Shown here piece after piece: positions 24,512 to 33,694 of a stretch of 64,000 nucleotides of DNA (positions are counted from its first letter, which is position 1; every line of letters begins with the position of its first letter). A model generated the notes under the pieces. It did not search any database and had not been told where the DNA came from. It saw only the letters and a program-made list of their open reading frames with translations. Origin of the DNA: Mucinivorans sp036654415 (GTDB taxonomy: Bacteria; Bacteroidota; Bacteroidia; Bacteroidales; Rikenellaceae); contig JAVVSB010000005.1 in assembly GCA_036654415.1 (NCBI GenBank), forward strand, positions 1-64,000. The letters run 5' to 3'. Made by a program: the position numbers and the translations under genes.

Positions 24512-25379
24512 ATTTATCACAATTACATCGGCAAATATCTCCATGAGTTTCGAACTCAATGGTGATATGTTTGATGTCATAGTGTTCAGCTAAATTAAAT
24601 ATGGCATCTTTGAGTGGCTGAGTTGGAGCGGTCGTAGCCACATGTAGGGTCATAATATGCGAAGTACCATCCAGGGTCCACACGTGTAGGTCGTGTAGTG
24701 ATTCTACGCCATCAATGGCCTCGATATCGTTTTGCAATGCCTGTATATCCATACCAATGGGCACAGCCTGCATAAGAATTTTTATGGTTTGGCGCATATT
24801 CTTGTATACATTACTTAGTACCCAAATAGTGATGGCTATGGAGAGTAGTGGGTCGAGTATGGGAAGGTCTATAAAAAGCATCACCACGCTGACCACTAGG
24901 ACCGCCATCCATCCCAGTACATCCTCCATTATGTGCAGGAATACAGCACGTTCCGAAAGTGAATCACCTTTTTTGAGCTTTAGTGCTGCCGCGCCATTGA
25001 TTATAACGCCAAAGACAGCCATCCATAGCATCCCCTCTGGCGAGACTTGTTGCGGTGCAAAGAGCCTCTTTACGGCCTCCACCACTACAAAAGCTGAGCT
25101 TACTGTCAGTACTCCAGATAGGAAAATAGTTCCTAGTAACGAAAATCGTTTGTAGCCGTAGGAGTATAAATTATCGCGTCCTTGGGTGGACTTCTTTTGG
25201 AGTCCCCAAGCCACCCCCAGCGAAAGGCAGTCGCCAAAGTCATGTAAAGCATCTGACAGGATGGCAATACTGTTGGTGAGAATACCACCAACTAATTCGA
25301 TAACAGCAAAAAAACTATTCAAAAAAAATGCCGCAGCAATGTTACCTGTGACATTGTTGTGGCTATGATTGTGTCCCAT
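24510..25379 (-). CDS. Cation diffusion facilitator family transporter
   Basis: CDF proteins export Zn2+, Co2+, Cd2+ or similar ions by proton antiport. The 289-residue protein has six membrane segments. The metal site in TM2 is SDALHDFGDCLSLG (His-x3-Asp; residues about 43-56), and the TM5 site is FLHIMEDVLGWM (about 147-158). A cytoplasmic beta-alpha C-terminal domain follows with HDLHVWTLDG. The tail CRCNCDK is Cys-rich and may bind metal. Resemblance is to the ZitB/CzcD group; the ion cannot be fixed from sequence. It starts with TACCTTTG 20 nt upstream. Confidence 0.9.
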   Translation of the reverse strand: MGHNHSHNNVTGNIAAAFFLNSFFAVIELVGGILTNSIAILSDALHDFGDCLSLGVAWGLQKKSTQGRDNLYSYGYKRFSLLGTIFLSGVLTVSSAFVVVEAVKRLFAPQQVSPEGMLWMAVFGVIINGAAALKLKKGDSLSERAVFLHIMEDVLGWMAVLVVSVVMLFIDLPILDPLLSIAITIWVLSNVYKNMRQTIKILMQAVPIGMDIQALQNDIEAIDGVESLHDLHVWTLDGTSHIMTLHVATTAPTQPLKDAIFNLAEHYDIKHITIEFETHGDICRCNCDK

Positions 25380-25398
25380 ATAAGTCGTTTTTTAAGAA

Positions 25399-25406
25399 CA
25401 AAGGTA
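25399..25406 (-). promoter_or_regulatory. -7 box upstream of the CDF gene
   Basis: The minus strand reads TACCTTTG, 19 nt before the CDF start. No -33 TTTG is seen at the usual distance. Confidence 0.5.
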
Positions 25407-25428
25407 GACAAATTGAATGAAATAGAAA

Positions 25429-25453
25429 GAGGGGTAAAATAATTTTACCCCTC
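25429..25453 (-). terminator. Terminator of the porin gene
   Basis: GAGGGGTAAAAT and its exact complement ATTTTACCCCTC flank a single base. On the minus strand a T-rich tail follows. Confidence 0.8.
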
Positions 25454-25483
25454 ACAAAAGTGATATTTAAATAAAGGATAGCC

Positions 25484-26746
25484 TTAGAACTTGAATTGGA
25501 CTCGTGCCGTTAGTACGTTTTGTTTTATTCGTCCTTGATAACCATCAAGATTGGCCGACCTTTCGTTGCTCACCATGTCGTAATAGGCCATCAGGCGTAT
25601 ATATTGGTTCCAGCGGAAGAGGTAACCCACACCGAAGGTGGAGTAAGCTATGTCAGCTGCACCAGTGCCAGGAAGAGCCCCTATCTGGTCACCTTTTATC
25701 TTTGTGTTGGGGTCATAGTAGTCGTATTTGAGTACGATGGAGTGTTTGGAGTGACCTATATCTTGAACCAAAATAGCGTAGGCACCTCTAAAATCGCGTA
25801 GATATAGTGGGTCTGAACCTGCCCCAAAAGAGGTACCACCAGGATTGTTGTTAGCCTTAAGGATGCCTGTCTGTTGTCCCCAAAGGTATTCGGCACGTAT
25901 GTTTGTTGTACCAGCACCCCACTGCTGAATATATTGTCCAGCGATGCCGAAGTATTGTCTTGGGCTGGCCTGGCCTTTCGAGACGGTTTGTTCAATGAAG
26001 CCTTGATTGGTTAGGTATTTAAAATTTTTCTCTTGAGGGTTAATTATCCCTCCTCGATAGTATGAGAAAGCTCCACCCACTTGGGCCGAGGAGAACTTCT
26101 TGAGGTATGCCAAGCGGCCTATGAAGTCCTTTTGCGAATCTGTCTCTGTCCCTATGCCGTTGCCGTTGAAGAGTCCAACGTTAAGTGTGAAGTTCGAGAG
26201 CCACCCCTTACCCCCTGTTAGGTTTAACATAACCCCCAGGTCGCGTTCGCCAGGGAATAGCGATAGGAAGACACGCGAGCGTTCGGGGCTCTCGCGTAGT
26301 GACGAGGAATAGCTAATTTCGTAACCGAATGGGCGGTCGAAGAGTCCTATCTGCCCGCCGACAGCCTTGTTGCGGGTCGATACAGAGAGGTAGGCATCTT
26401 TCATCGAGACACCCTTTTCAGTAAAGTCGGGCTGAATGACGGCTGAAAATATACCTGCTACTGAATAGGACACCTTTACGCGTCCACGTCGTACCATAAA
26501 ACGGTTGTTAGTGGTGGCGTTGAAGCTACCTCCATCACCGAAGGCTGCTATACCAGAGCTTTGAGCCCACTGCCACTGCCCTTGCACATAACCCGAAAAT
26601 TTGAGATTTCCAGCGCGTCCCATTTCCAGCTCCAGACGGTCTATTTTGAGGGCGTTTTTTTCGGGGAGCGATAGAGGAGTCTCCTCTTGAGCCCAGGTTG
26701 CCACGCTCAATGTTGTGGTGGCTAAAAGCATGAGTAAATTTTTCAT
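25484..26746 (-). CDS. Outer-membrane porin, OprO/OprP-like
   Basis: This 420-residue protein has a signal peptide (MKNLLMLLATTTLSVATWAQ, cleavage after about residue 19). Alternating beta-strand patterns end in an aromatic C-terminal residue (VQFKF), typical of outer-membrane beta-barrels. Segments such as VRRGRVKVSYSVAGIFSAV and IGLFDRPFGYEISYSSS fit the phosphate-selective porin O/P family. It likely forms a channel for anions, though phosphate selectivity cannot be claimed. It is monocistronic with a terminator; a TACTTTTG box lies upstream. Confidence 0.85.
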   Translation of the reverse strand: MKNLLMLLATTTLSVATWAQEETPLSLPEKNALKIDRLELEMGRAGNLKFSGYVQGQWQWAQSSGIAAFGDGGSFNATTNNRFMVRRGRVKVSYSVAGIFSAVIQPDFTEKGVSMKDAYLSVSTRNKAVGGQIGLFDRPFGYEISYSSSLRESPERSRVFLSLFPGERDLGVMLNLTGGKGWLSNFTLNVGLFNGNGIGTETDSQKDFIGRLAYLKKFSSAQVGGAFSYYRGGIINPQEKNFKYLTNQGFIEQTVSKGQASPRQYFGIAGQYIQQWGAGTTNIRAEYLWGQQTGILKANNNPGGTSFGAGSDPLYLRDFRGAYAILVQDIGHSKHSIVLKYDYYDPNTKIKGDQIGALPGTGAADIAYSTFGVGYLFRWNQYIRLMAYYDMVSNERSANLDGYQGRIKQNVLTARVQFKF

Positions 26747-26783
26747 CGTTTTCTGTTTTTGTTATTTATTCCTTTTTACGTCA

Positions 26784-26791
26784 CAAAAGTA
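26784..26791 (-). promoter_or_regulatory. -7 box upstream of the OprO/P-like porin
   Basis: The minus strand reads TACTTTTG, matching TAnnTTTG, 37 nt before the start codon. Confidence 0.45.
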
Positions 26792-26858
26792 CAGCCACTG
26801 TATTACTTTAATGTTAATGATTCTTTAAGAAAACTTTTCGATTTTGTTACAAAAACAG

Positions 26859-26866
26859 TACCTTTG
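26859..26866 (+). promoter_or_regulatory. -7 box directly before the sulfatase maturase gene
   Basis: TACCTTTG ends only 8 nt before the ATG at 26875. A transcript starting about 7 nt after the box would be nearly leaderless. Confidence 0.55.
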
Positions 26867-26874
26867 TTCAGTTT

Positions 26875-28101
26875 ATGAAACAAACACTTCGATTTTCGCA
26901 AGCTCTTAAACGGAGCTCACCGCTCTATTTTGGGGCCATGGTCAAGCCTGTGGGCAGTAGATGTAATCTGCTGTGCAACTACTGCTATTATCTTGACAAG
27001 GAGCTCCTTTACAATACTCCTGCCAAGGTTATGAGCGATGAGTTGTTGGAGGAGTTTGTGCGCCAATATATTGAGGGTACTGATGCCCCAGTTGTGAGTT
27101 TTTGTTGGCACGGTGGTGAACCTCTGATTGCGGGGCTCGATTTTTATAAGCGTGCTATGGAACTCCAAAGGCGATATGCCGCGGGTAAGAAAATAGAAAA
27201 CACTCTACAAACCAATGCCACACTACTTAATGAACAATGGGCTGAATTTTTTGCAGTCGAGAATTTTCTTTTGGGTGTTTCAATTGATGGGGTGCAGCAG
27301 GTGCACGATAGCAACCGCCTGAGCAGAGGTGCGGAGCCCACCTTCGATAAGGTAATGCATGGAATTTCGCTACTGCACCATGCAGGGGCAGAGTTCAACA
27401 CCCTTAGTGCCCTGAGTAGCGTCAGTGCTGGGCGTGGGGTGCAGACATATAATTTTCTGAAGAGCATCGGTAGCCATTACATGCAGTTCCTGCCAGTGGT
27501 GGAGCATACTAAGGTTGTGGAGGGTTATTCACGCGATGTGATTTGCGCACCAGAGGATAAAAATGCATCGTTGGCACAGTGGTCTATTTCGGGACGTGAT
27601 TATGGTAGATTCTTGGTTGATGTATTTGAAGAGTGGATATTACGAGATGTGGGGAGCTATTATGTTCAGATGTTTGACTCCACGTTGGCTCTTTGGTGTG
27701 GGCAAAGGGCTGGAGTCTGTTCGATGAACGAAAATTGTGGCGATAATTTGGTGGTGGAGCACAACGGAACTGTCTATAGTTGTGACCATTTTGTATACCC
27801 TGAGTATGAACTGGGCCATATTGCTCAGAACTCTCTGCGTGATATGGCCCTCAGTAGAGCCCAGTTTAACTTTGGAGCTGCTAAGAGTAGTTCGTTACCA
27901 GCCAAGTGTATAGCCTGTCGTTGGGAGTCACTTTGTCACGGTGAGTGCCCCAAACATCGTTTCGATGGTGGGGTGAGTGCTTTGTGCGATGGGTTGCAAC
28001 ATTTTTTTCGTCATTCAGCCCCAGCGATGGAGTTTATGCGTGATGCCATAGCGCAGGGGCAGAGCCCTTCTATGGTGATGAGTGCAGTTTTAGAACAGTA
28101 A
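26875..28101 (+). CDS. Anaerobic sulfatase-maturating radical SAM enzyme (anSME-like)
   Basis: anSMEs convert a Cys or Ser of type I sulfatases to formylglycine. The 408-residue protein has the radical SAM motif CNLLCNYCYYLDK (Cys-x3-Cys-x2-Cys, residues about 31-38), followed by SFCWHGGEPL. C-terminal SPASM-like auxiliary cluster Cys are present: the CGDNLVVEHNGTVYSCDHF region and CIACRWESLCHGECPKHR (about residues 346-363). All are hallmarks of anSME. No sulfatase gene lies in the window, so its substrate is presumably elsewhere in the genome, for example for host glycan sulfates. Confidence 0.93.
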   Translation: MKQTLRFSQALKRSSPLYFGAMVKPVGSRCNLLCNYCYYLDKELLYNTPAKVMSDELLEEFVRQYIEGTDAPVVSFCWHGGEPLIAGLDFYKRAMELQRRYAAGKKIENTLQTNATLLNEQWAEFFAVENFLLGVSIDGVQQVHDSNRLSRGAEPTFDKVMHGISLLHHAGAEFNTLSALSSVSAGRGVQTYNFLKSIGSHYMQFLPVVEHTKVVEGYSRDVICAPEDKNASLAQWSISGRDYGRFLVDVFEEWILRDVGSYYVQMFDSTLALWCGQRAGVCSMNENCGDNLVVEHNGTVYSCDHFVYPEYELGHIAQNSLRDMALSRAQFNFGAAKSSSLPAKCIACRWESLCHGECPKHRFDGGVSALCDGLQHFFRHSAPAMEFMRDAIAQGQSPSMVMSAVLEQ

Positions 28102-28104
28102 TAC

Positions 28105-29028
28105 ATGATGAAAAAGAAGATATATCTCTATCTTTGGCATCAACGTGTGGTGCTGATGTTTGTTATTCTATCGGCACTCTTGTGGTATATCAATCGTTTG
28201 AACCATACATATACCAATGATGTTGATATGGCCATTCGTTTGACCAATGATTACCAGGATTCACTGTTTGTCGACACTCCAGAGCTCAAGGTGCAGTGTA
28301 TGGTGCGTGGGGGTGGGCGCTTGTTGATGTTGTACGAATTGGGGTTGGTCCCATCATTGGATATACCCATTTCGGAGCTACACTTAGACTCTATGGGGCC
28401 CTATATCTCACGTATTGACCCCGAGAGTATGCGTGCAGCATTGCTCTCCAGGGTCAAAGATATATCGGTGATTTCTGTGGTTAATGCCGAAATGATATTG
28501 GTGGTCTCGCCTATGGCTGCCAAACGTTTACCTGTGGCTGGGCGTATCGAGGTCTATCCACGGCGACAATATATGATTGAGGGAGGCTTGCAATTTATAC
28601 CAGACTCTATTGATGTACATGGTCCCAAAATAGTGCTTGATACTTTATTATGGCTTACCACCAACCGTAAAGTATATCAGGACGTGACCAACTCAATTAT
28701 GGGAGTAGCCAATTTGCAACTCCCCCGTGGGGTATCTGTTGCTGATAAGAACGTGCGTTATAGTGCCCACATTTCCACCTATACCGAGTTTGAATTTAGA
28801 CTGCCTATCAGCCCTGTTTCGGCAGAGCAGGTGCTTGTAGTACCTTCTGTATGTCGTATTCTGGTTCGCATTCCGACTAACCAAAATATAAATAATTTGT
28901 CGCCTGTTGCCAGGGTAAACAGAGATTCTCTCCATTCAAAGGTCCAGGTTACGGTAGACTCTTTGCCACGCAACGTAGAGGTGGTTTCTGTGATTCCATC
29001 TTTTGTGGAATGTTTCCTTAAAAATTAG
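28105..29028 (+). CDS. YbbR-like domain-containing membrane-anchored protein
   Basis: This 307-residue protein has one N-terminal membrane anchor (residues about 14-30, VVLMFVILSALLWYI). Extracytoplasmic repeats follow; the part at about 150-180 (LPVAGRIEVYPRRQYMIEGG...PDSIDVHGPK) matches the YbbR repeat pattern. In other bacteria YbbR proteins act with diadenylate cyclase (CdaR) or have unknown roles; no cdaA is adjacent. It begins 3 nt after the maturase stop, so the pair may share a transcript. Confidence 0.7.
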   Translation: MMKKKIYLYLWHQRVVLMFVILSALLWYINRLNHTYTNDVDMAIRLTNDYQDSLFVDTPELKVQCMVRGGGRLLMLYELGLVPSLDIPISELHLDSMGPYISRIDPESMRAALLSRVKDISVISVVNAEMILVVSPMAAKRLPVAGRIEVYPRRQYMIEGGLQFIPDSIDVHGPKIVLDTLLWLTTNRKVYQDVTNSIMGVANLQLPRGVSVADKNVRYSAHISTYTEFEFRLPISPVSAEQVLVVPSVCRILVRIPTNQNINNLSPVARVNRDSLHSKVQVTVDSLPRNVEVVSVIPSFVECFLKN

Positions 29029-29107
29029 GAACCTCTTCTTGAAAAGCATTGCGATATTATAATCGAGGCATGGTTCTTGCTCGTAATGATAGAACCAAAT
29101 AATTGGC

Positions 29108-29115
29108 TACCTTTG
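29108..29115 (+). promoter_or_regulatory. -7 box of obg
   Basis: TACCTTTG lies 20 nt before ATG 29136 and downstream of the upstream TTG at 29103, so the ATG is the real start. Confidence 0.6.
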
Positions 29116-29135
29116 TACAAAATATAACAAGAAAA

Positions 29136-30125
29136 ATGGCAAGTTCAAATTTTGTAGATTACGTTAAAATATATGCTCGTTCGGGTGATGGTGGTGGTGG
29201 ATCATCTCATTTTCGTCGCGAGAAATTTGTGGAGTTCGGTGGTCCCGATGGTGGTGATGGAGGTCGTGGCGGTCATGTGATTTTACGTGGTTCGTCGCAA
29301 TATTGGACCTTGTTGCATATCAAATTCAATCGTCACTGGATGGCCGAGCCTGGGGAACATGGTTCGGGGGCTCGTGCCCATGGAGCCAATGGCAAAGACC
29401 TCTATATTGATGTGCCACTGGGTACCATTGCCCGTGATGACTTAACTAATGAGATAGTGGCTGAAGTAACCACCGATGGTCAGGAGGTTATCCTGCGTCA
29501 AGGTGGACGAGGTGGGTTGGGAAACTGGCATTTTAGAACTGCCACTAATCAAGCTCCACGCTACTGTCAACCTGGGGAAACTCAGCAAGAAGGGTGGTTT
29601 GTGCTGGAACTTAAGGTGCTGGCCGATGTTGGGCTGGTTGGATTCCCAAATGCAGGCAAGTCGACTCTGCTGAGTGTTGTATCGGCTGCCAAACCTAAGA
29701 TTGCCGATTATGCCTTTACCACCTTGGAGCCAAATTTAGGCATTGTCAACTATCGCGACAACTTTAGCTTTATTATGGCCGATATTCCTGGTATTATTGA
29801 GGGGGCTCATGAGGGTAAGGGTATTGGTACGCGATTCCTACGCCATATTGAGCGTAACTCGGTACTGCTTTTTATGGTGGCTGCCGACTCAAAGGATATT
29901 GCCGCTGAGTACGAAATTTTGCTTAATGAGCTACGTCAATACAACCCTGAGATGCTCCAAAAGGAGCGTATGTTAGCCATTACCAAGACTGATATGCTCG
30001 ATGAGGAGCTTATCGCAGCCCTTGAAAAAGAGTTGCCTAATGGGGTGCAGCATATTTTTATCTCCTCGGTGACAGGTTACCATATCCCTGAGCTAAAGGA
30101 TATGCTGTGGAAGATACTCAACTAA
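29136..30125 (+). CDS. obg: GTPase Obg/CgtA
   Basis: Obg is an essential GTPase in 50S ribosome assembly and stress control. The 329-residue protein begins with the glycine-rich Obg fold (GDGGGGSSHFRREKF, GGPDGGDGGRGGHV) to about residue 155. The G domain has G1 GFPNAGKS (about 168-175), the switch TTLEPNLG, G3 DIPG and G4 TKTD. The C-terminal OCT domain of longer Obgs is absent, as is common in short forms. The start at 29136 is preferred over 29103 because a promoter box intervenes. Confidence 0.96.
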   Translation: MASSNFVDYVKIYARSGDGGGGSSHFRREKFVEFGGPDGGDGGRGGHVILRGSSQYWTLLHIKFNRHWMAEPGEHGSGARAHGANGKDLYIDVPLGTIARDDLTNEIVAEVTTDGQEVILRQGGRGGLGNWHFRTATNQAPRYCQPGETQQEGWFVLELKVLADVGLVGFPNAGKSTLLSVVSAAKPKIADYAFTTLEPNLGIVNYRDNFSFIMADIPGIIEGAHEGKGIGTRFLRHIERNSVLLFMVAADSKDIAAEYEILLNELRQYNPEMLQKERMLAITKTDMLDEELIAALEKELPNGVQHIFISSVTGYHIPELKDMLWKILN

Positions 30126-30197
30126 TGCACTTTGCCTCCTAAAATTGTTTTTTCATCGTTCATTTGTTATCTCAAAATCATCATTTATGCGGTATTT

Positions 30198-30240
30198 CGA
30201 TAACCTAGAGCCTTAAAAAACTAGTTTTTATAGGTTACCG
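30198..30240. terminator. Stem-loop between convergent obg and radical SAM genes
   Basis: CGATAACCTA (30198-30207) pairs with TAGGTTACCG (30231-30240), 9 of 10 positions, around an inner 14-nt palindrome AAAAACTAGTTTTT. The outer arm includes the stop codon of the minus-strand gene. Confidence 0.5.
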
Positions 30241-32019
30241 TAATTTAAACCATTGGCGTACTGGGGTGTCTAGCCCCATGCCGTGCATATAATTATAGGT
30301 GGCTTTGTAGAGAGCTTGACCCAAGGCCTCATCTTTGAGATGGTCTTGGTTATCAGTGAATTCAATGCTATTGTTGGCAAAATGGTTCTTCTTTTTGCCC
30401 GTTATCTTGGCCCCGTAGGCGGCAGGATTTTGCCCCACGGGGCTATGGACTGTCATAGCAAAACGGTGCCAAAAAGCCGATTGGATTAGCCCATCGGAGA
30501 ACATTACACGCACTACTTCCAACGAATTGATGGTCTGCTCTACACTCTGCCCTGGGAACCCATACATTAGATAGGTGTGTACCATAATAAAATTGGATGT
30601 TAGGTTCTCCATCGCGTTGCGTGCCTGTTCAATGGTCACTCCTTTGTTTATCTGACGCAAGATTTCGTTCGAGGCCACCTCCAGACCTCCTGACACGGCA
30701 ATGCAACCTGAAGCTGCAAGTAACTTACAGAGTTCTTGTGTATAGGCTTTTTCAAAACGAATATTTCCCCAATAGCTCACCACCAATTTTCGATGGAGAA
30801 TCTCGGTGGCCACCTCGCGTAAGAGTTTAGGCGGCAGAGCTTCGTCAGTAAAATGGAAACCACTACTGCCTGTTTGAGCCATCACTCGCTCCATATTATC
30901 TACAATCATTTTAGCCTCAAGAGGTTCATAGCGGCAGATGTAATCGAGCGATGTATCACAAAATGCGCATTTGGCCCAGTAACAACCGTGTGCCGCAGTT
31001 ATTTTATTCCAAAAGCCATCACTCCACAAACGGTGCATGGGGTTTGCCATCTCCAGTAAGGAAATATATTGTTTAGGGTCAATGTCTGTAAAATCTGGCT
31101 GAGATAAGAATTTTTCTCGTGTACTCATGCCTTCAAATATCACCTTACCGTCCACACAATGGGCTGTGCGGATTAATTCGCCACCCTCAACTATGCGTTG
31201 CAAGGGTAGCTCCCCGTCGTCATAGAGGATGTAATCCACATAGTCGAAAATCCGTGAGTCGGACAGTTGTCGCAGTTCGGTGTTAATGTATCCACCACCA
31301 AGTACTACAGTGGTTTGAGGAGAGTGTTGCTTGAGATACTCCGCGCAGCGTAAAGCCGAAAGTAGACACCCTGGGAATGGGACCGAAAAGCCCACAATAG
31401 AGGGGCTGGTGGCCATGAATTTTGCTTTAAAAAGGGTGAGGATGAGCTCCGAAATAATTGTTCTATCCTTAAGCCTCTCTATCAGTGCATCCATCTGCGG
31501 TAGGGCAATGGCTATCTGCTCGCCATAGCGAATTAAGTCGAAATCGGGGTCAACGACCTCGCGAATAAAATCGGTGAGCTCTTGAAGATATAGGGTGGCG
31601 AAATGTTTGGCTCGCTCCTGGGTGGCTACTGTACCAAAGGCCCACTCCAACTCCTGTTCATCATACATCTCAAAACGAGTCCCACGAGGTAAAAAATCAT
31701 CACATATAATTCGTTGTGCGAGTGTATGGTCGTCCCCCCTTAGAAAACGCCAAATGCTATCTATTGTGTCAATATACCTCTGTTTGGCTAGGTAAACGTT
31801 GATAGCCTGACTCGAAAAAGACTCGTTCAACTCGGTGCTTTCAAACATACGTTGCACAAAATCACGGCAGAAAACAGCCTGGGCCACAGCAATACTCATA
31901 TCCCACTGCCAAGCTTTGTGCCCTAAATGTTTTAGGTGTCCCAACAACACAGTTGTGGCGGGGTAGGGGGTGTTTAACCCTGTAAGGGCCGGGGTTATAA
32001 GTAGGGTAGTTAACTGCAC
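30235..32019 (-). CDS. B12-binding-domain radical SAM protein
   Basis: This 594-residue protein has an N-terminal cobalamin-binding-like region (residues about 1-290, with LLITPALTGLNTPYPATTVLLGHLKHLGH and GFSVPFPG...VVLGGGYINTEL). A radical SAM TIM barrel follows with the Cys motif GCYWAKCAFCDTS near residue 346. The spacing is Cys-x4-Cys-x2-Cys rather than Cys-x3-Cys-x2-Cys; GCYW-type variants occur in this family. The substrate is unknown. Its start overlaps the end of the upstream cyuA-like gene by 10 nt, so the two are translationally coupled and may work on related chemistry. Confidence 0.8.
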   Translation of the reverse strand: MQLTTLLITPALTGLNTPYPATTVLLGHLKHLGHKAWQWDMSIAVAQAVFCRDFVQRMFESTELNESFSSQAINVYLAKQRYIDTIDSIWRFLRGDDHTLAQRIICDDFLPRGTRFEMYDEQELEWAFGTVATQERAKHFATLYLQELTDFIREVVDPDFDLIRYGEQIAIALPQMDALIERLKDRTIISELILTLFKAKFMATSPSIVGFSVPFPGCLLSALRCAEYLKQHSPQTTVVLGGGYINTELRQLSDSRIFDYVDYILYDDGELPLQRIVEGGELIRTAHCVDGKVIFEGMSTREKFLSQPDFTDIDPKQYISLLEMANPMHRLWSDGFWNKITAAHGCYWAKCAFCDTSLDYICRYEPLEAKMIVDNMERVMAQTGSSGFHFTDEALPPKLLREVATEILHRKLVVSYWGNIRFEKAYTQELCKLLAASGCIAVSGGLEVASNEILRQINKGVTIEQARNAMENLTSNFIMVHTYLMYGFPGQSVEQTINSLEVVRVMFSDGLIQSAFWHRFAMTVHSPVGQNPAAYGAKITGKKKNHFANNSIEFTDNQDHLKDEALGQALYKATYNYMHGMGLDTPVRQWFKLR

Positions 32020-33338
32020 GTTATACCGTTGTGTTTTTTATTAACCATAATTTGGAGCATTAGTCTGTCGGTGTTGATCATGCCTTGGGTTCCGATGGTC
32101 GAAAGGTTGAAGATGGTTTTTTCGATGTCGGCCTCTATAATGCCGTCATTGTCTGAAATTTCTATATTGTCCATTGCCAACATAGCCGACTGTATGGCCG
32201 CAGCCACACCAGATGAGACCTTGAGTGCGCAACCCACCTTGGCTCCGTCACACACCATACCCGTTACATCGCCAATCATATTCTTAATGGCGTAGGTCAT
32301 CTGTTTGTAACTTCCTCCCATCAGGTATGCTACTCCACAGGCACTGCCAGAAGAGGCTACCACACAACCACATAGAGCTGAAAGTCGACCCAATGAGTGC
32401 TTTATGTGGATGGAAACTAAATGTGAAATTATTAGTGCTCTAGCCAACTGCTCATCGGTGGAGCCCAACTTTTCGGCCGAGGCAACAACAGGTAGAGTCG
32501 CTGTAATACCTTGATTTCCACTACCTGAATTACTCATTGCTGGTAATGTTGAACCCGCCATACGGGCGTCCGAGGCGGCTGCGGTCATAGCCATAGAGTA
32601 AGTCAGAATACCGTCTCCGAATACATGGCGTGTAATATTGTTGGAGATAGTACGCCCCACCTGAAGTCCATATTTGTGCTTTAGCCCTTCTGTGGCTATG
32701 GCTCTGTTGAGTTTGGCGGCCTCAAGTATGAAGGCTATTTTTTCAAATGGTACTTCCACGGCAAAATCGTAAATGCTCTTGACTGTTAGTCCCATCTCTT
32801 GCTCTTGGCAATTTTGTTGTTGCTCAGTGCTGTCGTCTTTGTGGGTTTGACTATTAAATATAGTCTCCCCGTCCACTTCCACCATAGTGATGTTGTCGTG
32901 AATATCCTGAATGGTGGTACAAGCTGTATGACCATCTGAGAGGCAGGTGACGCGGATATAGAGTTTTATATCTAGTGGTGAAATTTTTACCTCAACTTTA
33001 TTTTCACTTACTAACTTTTTGGCTTTTTCTATCCCCTCGTGGCACATGCCATTGAGCACCTCAAGCTTGTATTGCGACTTGCCACACACAGCCCCCAGGG
33101 CAGCAGCAATATGCAGCCCAACCATGCCCGTGGCAGGAATACCTACGCCCATACCGTTTTTGAGTATGTTGGGGCTGACTTCGACCTCAAGATTTTGTGT
33201 TTCAAGCCCCATCTCGCGCAGGGCTTCGCTTGAGCGACAAGCAGCCAAGGCCACGGCTATTGGTTCGGTACAGCCTAAAGCAGGTTTGACCTCGCGATGA
33301 ATTAAATCAATAAATTTTTGATATTCCGAACAATCCAT
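32010..33338 (-). CDS. cyuA: L-cysteine desulfidase / serine dehydratase-like protein (CyuA/UPF0597 family)
   Basis: The family cleaves L-cysteine to pyruvate, ammonia and sulfide with a [4Fe-4S] cluster. The 442-residue protein has N-terminal GCTEPIAVALA (about residues 22-32) and later cluster-type Cys in LCGCVVASSGSACG (about 320-333) and CDGAKVGCALK (about 360-370), plus SGSGNQGI. A low-complexity Gln/Asp insert at about 165-180 is unusual. It would counterbalance CysE/CysK elsewhere in the window. The precise substrate, Cys or Ser, is uncertain. Confidence 0.85.
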   Translation of the reverse strand: MDCSEYQKFIDLIHREVKPALGCTEPIAVALAACRSSEALREMGLETQNLEVEVSPNILKNGMGVGIPATGMVGLHIAAALGAVCGKSQYKLEVLNGMCHEGIEKAKKLVSENKVEVKISPLDIKLYIRVTCLSDGHTACTTIQDIHDNITMVEVDGETIFNSQTHKDDSTEQQQNCQEQEMGLTVKSIYDFAVEVPFEKIAFILEAAKLNRAIATEGLKHKYGLQVGRTISNNITRHVFGDGILTYSMAMTAAASDARMAGSTLPAMSNSGSGNQGITATLPVVASAEKLGSTDEQLARALIISHLVSIHIKHSLGRLSALCGCVVASSGSACGVAYLMGGSYKQMTYAIKNMIGDVTGMVCDGAKVGCALKVSSGVAAAIQSAMLAMDNIEISDNDGIIEADIEKTIFNLSTIGTQGMINTDRLMLQIMVNKKHNGITCS

Positions 33339-33416
33339 AATTGTTAATTAATTATAAAAACGTACATTAAACTATGTGAGTTATTACCAAAGGTGTAGCC
33401 TTGGGCTAAAACTTTA

Positions 33417-33424
33417 CAAATATA
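33417..33424 (-). promoter_or_regulatory. -7 box upstream of cyuA-like gene
   Basis: The minus strand reads TATATTTG, matching TAnnTTTG, 78 nt before the start. Confidence 0.45.
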
Positions 33425-33642
33425 GTGATTAATTTATTTAAAATTAGAATCTGTTTATATTTCTTTTCACAATCTTATTATTGTTATTTTTTAGATAATT
33501 TATTGGTCAGGGTTCTAAAATCAGGTGAAAAAATAGACCAAATAAGGGTAATAAGAAAATGCTGGGAAGAGATTTAAACGGCTTCGTAGTAATTCAGCTA
33601 ACAAATATGGTAGATGGATTAACGATTCTCAATTTTTTTTTT

Positions 33643-33650
33643 TAACTTTG
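33643..33650 (+). promoter_or_regulatory. -7 box upstream of fba
   Basis: TAACTTTG matches TAnnTTTG after a T-rich run, 44 nt before the ATG. Confidence 0.5.
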
Positions 33651-33694
33651 TAGTCTGTAATCAACGCATTAACTAATCAATAATAATAACAAAG

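Larger units (their letters stand above)
33339..33694. other. 356-nt intergenic region between divergent cyuA and fba
   Basis: It holds a minus-strand TATATTTG box (33417-33424) for cyuA and a plus-strand TAACTTTG box (33643-33650) for fba. The middle is AT-rich, and no frame, repeat or structured RNA was recognised there. Confidence 0.6.

Noticed and set aside
29103..29135. Upstream TTG start of obg
   Set aside because: It precedes the TACCTTTG box, so it would not be on the transcript.
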